A stretch of 64,000 nt of DNA from Vibrio vulnificus NBRC 15645 = ATCC 27562. GTDB taxonomy: Bacteria > Pseudomonadota > Gammaproteobacteria > Enterobacterales > Vibrionaceae. The first letter of the stretch is position 1. Each line of letters begins with the position of its first letter. This document shows, in pieces, positions 60,626 through 64,000 of this stretch. Location of the stretch: positions 744,001 to 808,000 of the forward strand of contig NZ_CP012882.1 in the NCBI RefSeq assembly GCF_002224265.1. Reading direction: 5' to 3'. A program made the position numbers and the translations under genes. The notes beneath the pieces were generated by a model that had not been told where the DNA came from, searched no databases, and saw only the letters and a program-made list of their open reading frames with translations.

Positions 60626-62254
60626 ATGGTCGTCACGACAACCGAAACACCAAAGCAGATACTCGATGGCTTTGTGCGTAAACCTAGTGTTCAAAGTGAA
60701 CAATATCAGGCTGCAAATTTGTGGCGCAATTCGCCGCTGTGGCAAATTCTTCATCAGGGAGTAGAGCATCACCCTGATAGCATAGCGGTGACCGATAACC
60801 ACACTTCACTGAGCTATCTCGAGTTGGCCAGTCGCGTGGATAGGATCGCCGCTGGGTTGCGAGAAGAAGGGCTTGTGTGTGGTGACAGTGTTGTCTTGCA
60901 GTTAGCCAATACACTCGATTTTCTCGTCGTGTTTTTTGCTCTTCAGCGCCTTGGTGTGGTTCCCGTACTGGCATTACCTGCACACGGTTTGGTCGAAATT
61001 CGCCACTTTATGCAACTCTCTGGGGCAAGAGTGTACATCGGCTCCAATCATGAAAAGGATGACAAAGCGTTGGCGATTGCCACTCAGTTGCAAGCGGAAC
61101 TATCAATATCCATTCGCTGCTATATCTGCGGGCATTTTGGTCAGTTTTCGCCGTTGCCAGAGTGTGACGCTGGCGATTTTGCACCAGCGATGGTAGACCC
61201 AGAACACCCGGCACTTTTCCTCGTTTCTGGAGGCACGACAGGGCTACCCAAACTGATCCCCCGTACCCACAATGATTATCTGTTTAATGTTGAGCAATGT
61301 GCGAAAGCCAGTGAAATCAGTGCGCAGGATGTGTATTTGGCGGTGTTGCCTGCGGCACACAATTTTACCTTGGGTTGTCCTGGGATCTTAGGGGTGTTGA
61401 ATACTGGCGGAAAAGTGGTTTTGACCACCAACCCAAGCCCAGATTATTGTTTTGAACTTATTGAAAAACAGCGTATTACCGCAACGGCGTTGGTGCCTGC
61501 ATTGGCGCAGCTGTGGACGGAGGCAACTCAATGGGAGTCGACGGATCGTTCGAGTTTACGTTTGATGCAAGTCGGTGGTTCCAAACTTGCTTATAGCGAT
61601 GCGCTGGAAATGCAAAACGCCTTTCCAAACGCGTTGCAGCAAGTTTTTGGTATGGCGGAAGGTTTGATTGCGTGTACCCGTTTGGGCGATGACAAAGAAA
61701 TTATTGCAACAAGGCAAGGTCGTCCTGTCAGCGAATGGGACGAGGTCCTCGTTGTGGATGATCAAGGCAAGCCAGTTGCGGTTGGAGAGGAAGGGGAACT
61801 GCTGACCCGAGGGCCTTACACGCTTAGCGGATATTACCGTGCGCCAGAGCATAATCTGCGGGCGTTTACGGATGAAGGATATTATCGCAGTGGCGATCGC
61901 GTGGTCGTCGATTCCCAAGGTTACTTCACGGTCACTGGGCGGATAAAGGATGTGATCATTCGTGCCGGCGAAAACATTGCTGCTGATGAGTTAGAAGAAC
62001 TCTTATTGTCGCATCCACAAATTGCCCAAGTAGCGGTGTTTCCCCTGCCAGATGCTCATTTAGGTGAAAAAATCGCCGTCGCAGCCGTCATTCGAGGTCC
62101 CGAAATTATGTTGCGAGACATTCGGCAATTTCTCCAAACCAAAGAGATCGCCGCATTCAAACTTCCTGATGAACTGTTTGCGGTCAAATCGTTGCCAAAA
62201 ACGGCCGTAGGCAAAATCGACAAGAAGCGCATTTTAAGCACCATTCTGCCGTGA
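60626..62254 (+). CDS. 2,3-dihydroxybenzoate-AMP ligase (EntE/VibE-type)
   Basis: 542 residues, matching EntE/VibE. Adenylation core motifs: A3 SGGTTGLPKLIPRTHNDY (about residues 200-217), A5 QVFGMAEGL, A7 YRSGDRV, A8 GRIKDVIIRAGENI and A10 Lys in PKTAVGKIDKK. It activates DHB (or salicylate) as the adenylate and loads it on an aryl carrier protein. SD AAGGAT. Divergent from acp-fatB with a Fur box between; followed by the isochorismate lyase and VenB genes. Confidence 0.93.
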   Translation: MVVTTTETPKQILDGFVRKPSVQSEQYQAANLWRNSPLWQILHQGVEHHPDSIAVTDNHTSLSYLELASRVDRIAAGLREEGLVCGDSVVLQLANTLDFLVVFFALQRLGVVPVLALPAHGLVEIRHFMQLSGARVYIGSNHEKDDKALAIATQLQAELSISIRCYICGHFGQFSPLPECDAGDFAPAMVDPEHPALFLVSGGTTGLPKLIPRTHNDYLFNVEQCAKASEISAQDVYLAVLPAAHNFTLGCPGILGVLNTGGKVVLTTNPSPDYCFELIEKQRITATALVPALAQLWTEATQWESTDRSSLRLMQVGGSKLAYSDALEMQNAFPNALQQVFGMAEGLIACTRLGDDKEIIATRQGRPVSEWDEVLVVDDQGKPVAVGEEGELLTRGPYTLSGYYRAPEHNLRAFTDEGYYRSGDRVVVDSQGYFTVTGRIKDVIIRAGENIAADELEELLLSHPQIAQVAVFPLPDAHLGEKIAVAAVIRGPEIMLRDIRQFLQTKEIAAFKLPDELFAVKSLPKTAVGKIDKKRILSTILP

Positions 62255-62347
62255 TGGTTCTACAACCTATTGGTCGAAAAAGAAAAACACGACGATAGTA
62301 GTTAGCCGTATGGTAAAGAAATGGTTGTGTGTGGTTGTACAACTGTT

Positions 62348-62366
62348 GCTAATGATATACATTCTC
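62348..62366. promoter_or_regulatory. Fur box before the isochorismate lyase gene
   Basis: GCTAATGATATACATTCTC, 14 of 19 matches to the Fur consensus, 117 bp before the GTG. It indicates a separate iron-regulated promoter for the pchB-venB-vuuB genes. Confidence 0.72.
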
Positions 62367-62482
62367 ATTTATGTTTTGTGTGGTTTCGAAATGAACAACC
62401 ACTGAAATAACCTGTTTGTCTGTGCAAACCGCTGCGAGGCGGACGCACATAAAGCAAGGAATTCAATCGAAAGGAAATAACC

Positions 62483-62812
62483 GTGGCATCGTTGAAGAAA
62501 CCAGAAGCGTGTGAAAGCCTCAATGATATTCGACTGGGAATCGACACTCTTGATAAAGAGATTGTCCATATCCTCTCTCAGAGAATGGGATACGTGAAAG
62601 CTGCCGCACAATTTAAACCCGATGAGAAAAGCATACCTGCCCCTGAGCGAGTGGCGTCCATGCTGGAAGAACGCCGGCATTGGGCTAATGAACAGGGGTT
62701 ATCAGAAGAGTATGTGGAAGCACTTTTTGACAACATTATCCAATGGTACATCAGTCAGCAGATCCAGCATTGGCGCAGCCAAAAAGGCCTTGCGCCAGTG
62801 AGTCAAGATTAG
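62483..62812 (+). CDS. PchB-type isochorismate pyruvate lyase (AroQ fold)
   Basis: 109 residues from GTG 62483 (AAGGAAA upstream). Three-helix chorismate-mutase fold: LNDIRLGIDTLDKEIVHIL, RMGYVKAAAQFK and EERRHWANEQGLSEEYV. Arg and Lys at PchB active-site positions are present. It makes salicylate and pyruvate from isochorismate. Vulnibactin contains two salicylate-derived rings and one DHB, so both this enzyme and an isochorismatase are needed; the pairing strongly supports vulnibactin over vibriobactin. Confidence 0.88.
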   Translation: MASLKKPEACESLNDIRLGIDTLDKEIVHILSQRMGYVKAAAQFKPDEKSIPAPERVASMLEERRHWANEQGLSEEYVEALFDNIIQWYISQQIQHWRSQKGLAPVSQD

Positions 62813-62913
62813 CTTATCACTCGTAAACACGACGCTAACCGTCATGCTTCGTCTGTGAGTGGCGCGTATCGAACCGCCACCATCATGACAAACAAAATGA
62901 AAGGATTATCAAC

Positions 62914-63801
62914 ATGGGAATCCCCAAAATTGCTGGCTATCCGTTGCCAACCCCCGCTGAGTTTCCAGATAACAGAACGGGCTGGACAATCGATCCCGAC
63001 CAGGCCGTACTTTTGATCCACGATATGCAAGAATATTTCGTCAACTATTATCAGCCAGATTCATCGCCAGTTGTTGACATCATTCAACATATTCAACGCT
63101 TAAAAGCCGCAGCGAAAAAAGCGGGCATTCCCGTTATCTATACGGCGCAGCCTGCTAACCAACATCCGACAGACCGAGCGCTGCTCACTGATTTCTGGGG
63201 GCCGGGCCTGAATGGCGATCATGTACCTATCGTTGAAGCACTCAGCCCAGAAGAGGATGACATCGAATACGTCAAATGGCGTTACAGCGCATTTAAGAAA
63301 ACCCCATTGCTCGAGTTTATGCGCGCGCAAGGGAAAAGCCAGCTCATCATTTCTGGGATTTATGGCCATATCGGCATACTTTCGACCACGTTAGACGCCT
63401 TCATGCTGGACATCCAGCCGTTTGTGATTGGTGATGCTATTGCGGATTTTACTCGAGAAGATCATTTACGAACCTTGGAATACGTGGCCAGTCGTAGTGG
63501 CAGCGTAAAGCGTCTCGATGAGGCATTAGATGAAATCCGTTCGCAAAAGCCGCTAACGCTGGAAAAGATCCAGCAGGACGTTGCGACGAGCTTAGGAATA
63601 CAACCAGACGAGGTTGATCTTGATGAGGATTTAATGTTCGTTGGCTTGGACTCGATGCGGGCGATGGTGCTGGTGGAAAAATGGCATCAACAGGGTGAGA
63701 ACATTTCGTTTGGTCAATTGATGGAAGCGGCTTCGCTTAGAGAGTGGTGGCTGGTGATTGAACAAGCGAGAAATGAAGAACAAAACATGGCCGTCGCCTA
63801 A
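62914..63801 (+). CDS. venB: Isochorismatase with C-terminal aryl carrier domain
   Basis: 295 residues. N-terminal isochorismatase (about 1-205): [34 protein letters not shown] and [18 protein letters not shown]; as in EntB the Cys of other family members is replaced (Gly). C-terminal aryl carrier domain (about 215-290) with the phosphopantetheine Ser in VGLDSMRAM. It makes 2,3-dihydro-DHB from isochorismate and carries activated DHB. SD AAAGGA. Followed 63 bp later by the ViuB-type gene. Confidence 0.94.
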   Translation: MGIPKIAGYPLPTPAEFPDNRTGWTIDPDQAVLLIHDMQEYFVNYYQPDSSPVVDIIQHIQRLKAAAKKAGIPVIYTAQPANQHPTDRALLTDFWGPGLNGDHVPIVEALSPEEDDIEYVKWRYSAFKKTPLLEFMRAQGKSQLIISGIYGHIGILSTTLDAFMLDIQPFVIGDAIADFTREDHLRTLEYVASRSGSVKRLDEALDEIRSQKPLTLEKIQQDVATSLGIQPDEVDLDEDLMFVGLDSMRAMVLVEKWHQQGENISFGQLMEAASLREWWLVIEQARNEEQNMAVA

Positions 63802-63864
63802 GTGTGAAGGTCAAAGATAACAACGTCAGCTAGGCAAAAATAACAAAAAAGATTAGGTGAAAGA

Positions 63865-64000
63865 ATGAGTGACAGCCCAGAGCGCGTCTATCCAATGTTG
63901 CTGGATTTTGTACGCAAAGAAACCATCTCAAAAAACTTACTCCGAGTAACGTTAACCGGAGAGGATTTAATCGGCTTCCCGGAAGACCAAAATGGTTCGC
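63865..64000 (+). CDS. vuuB: Ferric-siderophore reductase, ViuB/VuuB-type (3' end outside window)
   Basis: Only 45 codons are visible from ATG 63865 (SD AGGTGA 4-5 nt upstream). The visible part, FVRKETISKNLLRVTLTGEDL and GFPEDQNG, is the start of the FAD-binding domain of siderophore-interacting proteins, which reduce Fe(III)-siderophore in the cytoplasm to release iron. It follows venB and completes the uptake side of the vulnibactin locus. The gene runs past the right edge. Confidence 0.85.
   Translation, partial: MSDSPERVYPMLLDFVRKETISKNLLRVTLTGEDLIGFPEDQNGS

Overview
The window looks like a piece of a Vibrio chromosome, most likely Vibrio vulnificus and probably its smaller chromosome. 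The main reason is the right-hand end (about 55.4-64 kb). It carries a ViuA/VuuA-type TonB receptor, a FatB-type binding protein, a stand-alone VibH-type condensation protein, a DHB-AMP ligase, a PchB-type isochorismate lyase, an EntB/VenB isochorismatase-carrier protein and the start of a ViuB/VuuB ferric-siderophore reductase. Together these are the expected vulnibactin locus. A tnaCAB operon (indole production), a CsrB-type RNA with a GacA/VarA-type box and a candidate VcdRP dual-function RNA also fit Vibrio. I see no rRNA, tRNA, CRISPR array, transposase or integrase.

Layout. 0-6.6 kb: end of a membrane protein gene and an M20 peptidase; a secreted, highly charged helical protein; an orphan periplasmic binding protein; then a PepSY - cytochrome b561 - lipid A phosphoethanolamine transferase operon behind a PmrA/QseB-like direct repeat; a LysR regulator. 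6.6-14.7 kb: TPR protein, alkyl sulfatase, an inner-membrane protein/HlyD pair, LysR, FadL-type porin, YdgJ-type oxidoreductase. 14.7-19.7 kb: tyrS with a possible SD-sequestering leader hairpin, LuxR-type and LysR-type regulators, PhzF, GST, then two tandem repeat tracts. 20-26.7 kb: a sugar-binding-type periplasmic protein overlapping a PAS-PAS-GGDEF membrane diguanylate cyclase (a likely sensor pair); an AcoR-type sigma-54 activator divergent from an AldB-type aldehyde dehydrogenase with a clear -24/-12 promoter.

26.8-38.6 kb: CNNM/CorC membrane protein, a 1245-residue M66 (StcE/TagA-type) metalloprotease with C-terminal repeats, peptide deformylase, an ascorbate-family PTS operon divergent from a LacI-type regulator with three operators between them, a ferric-reductase-like flavoprotein, an outer-membrane barrel. 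39-44 kb: an ABC-F ATPase behind a long nested inverted repeat, and tnaC-tnaA-tnaB. 44-51.5 kb: a copper/silver efflux operon (134-residue Cys/Met/His protein, cusC, cusB with two fused CusF-like domains, cusA, cupredoxin) read leftward from a MerR/CueR-type promoter. 51.6-53.9 kb: MBL hydrolase, RimB-like protease, RimK. 54.2-55.3 kb: CsrB-type sRNA and the VcdRP-like transcript. 55.4-64 kb: the Fur-regulated siderophore locus, which continues beyond the window.

Logic. Regulation of carbon (CRP/VcdRP-like RNA, PTS, CsrB), envelope stress (EptA, Cus) and iron (Fur-type boxes, vulnibactin) dominate. Functional names rest on motifs and family recall; no database search was run. Start codons were moved from the longest ORF where a Shine-Dalgarno sequence or signal peptide argued for it, and this is stated in each entry.
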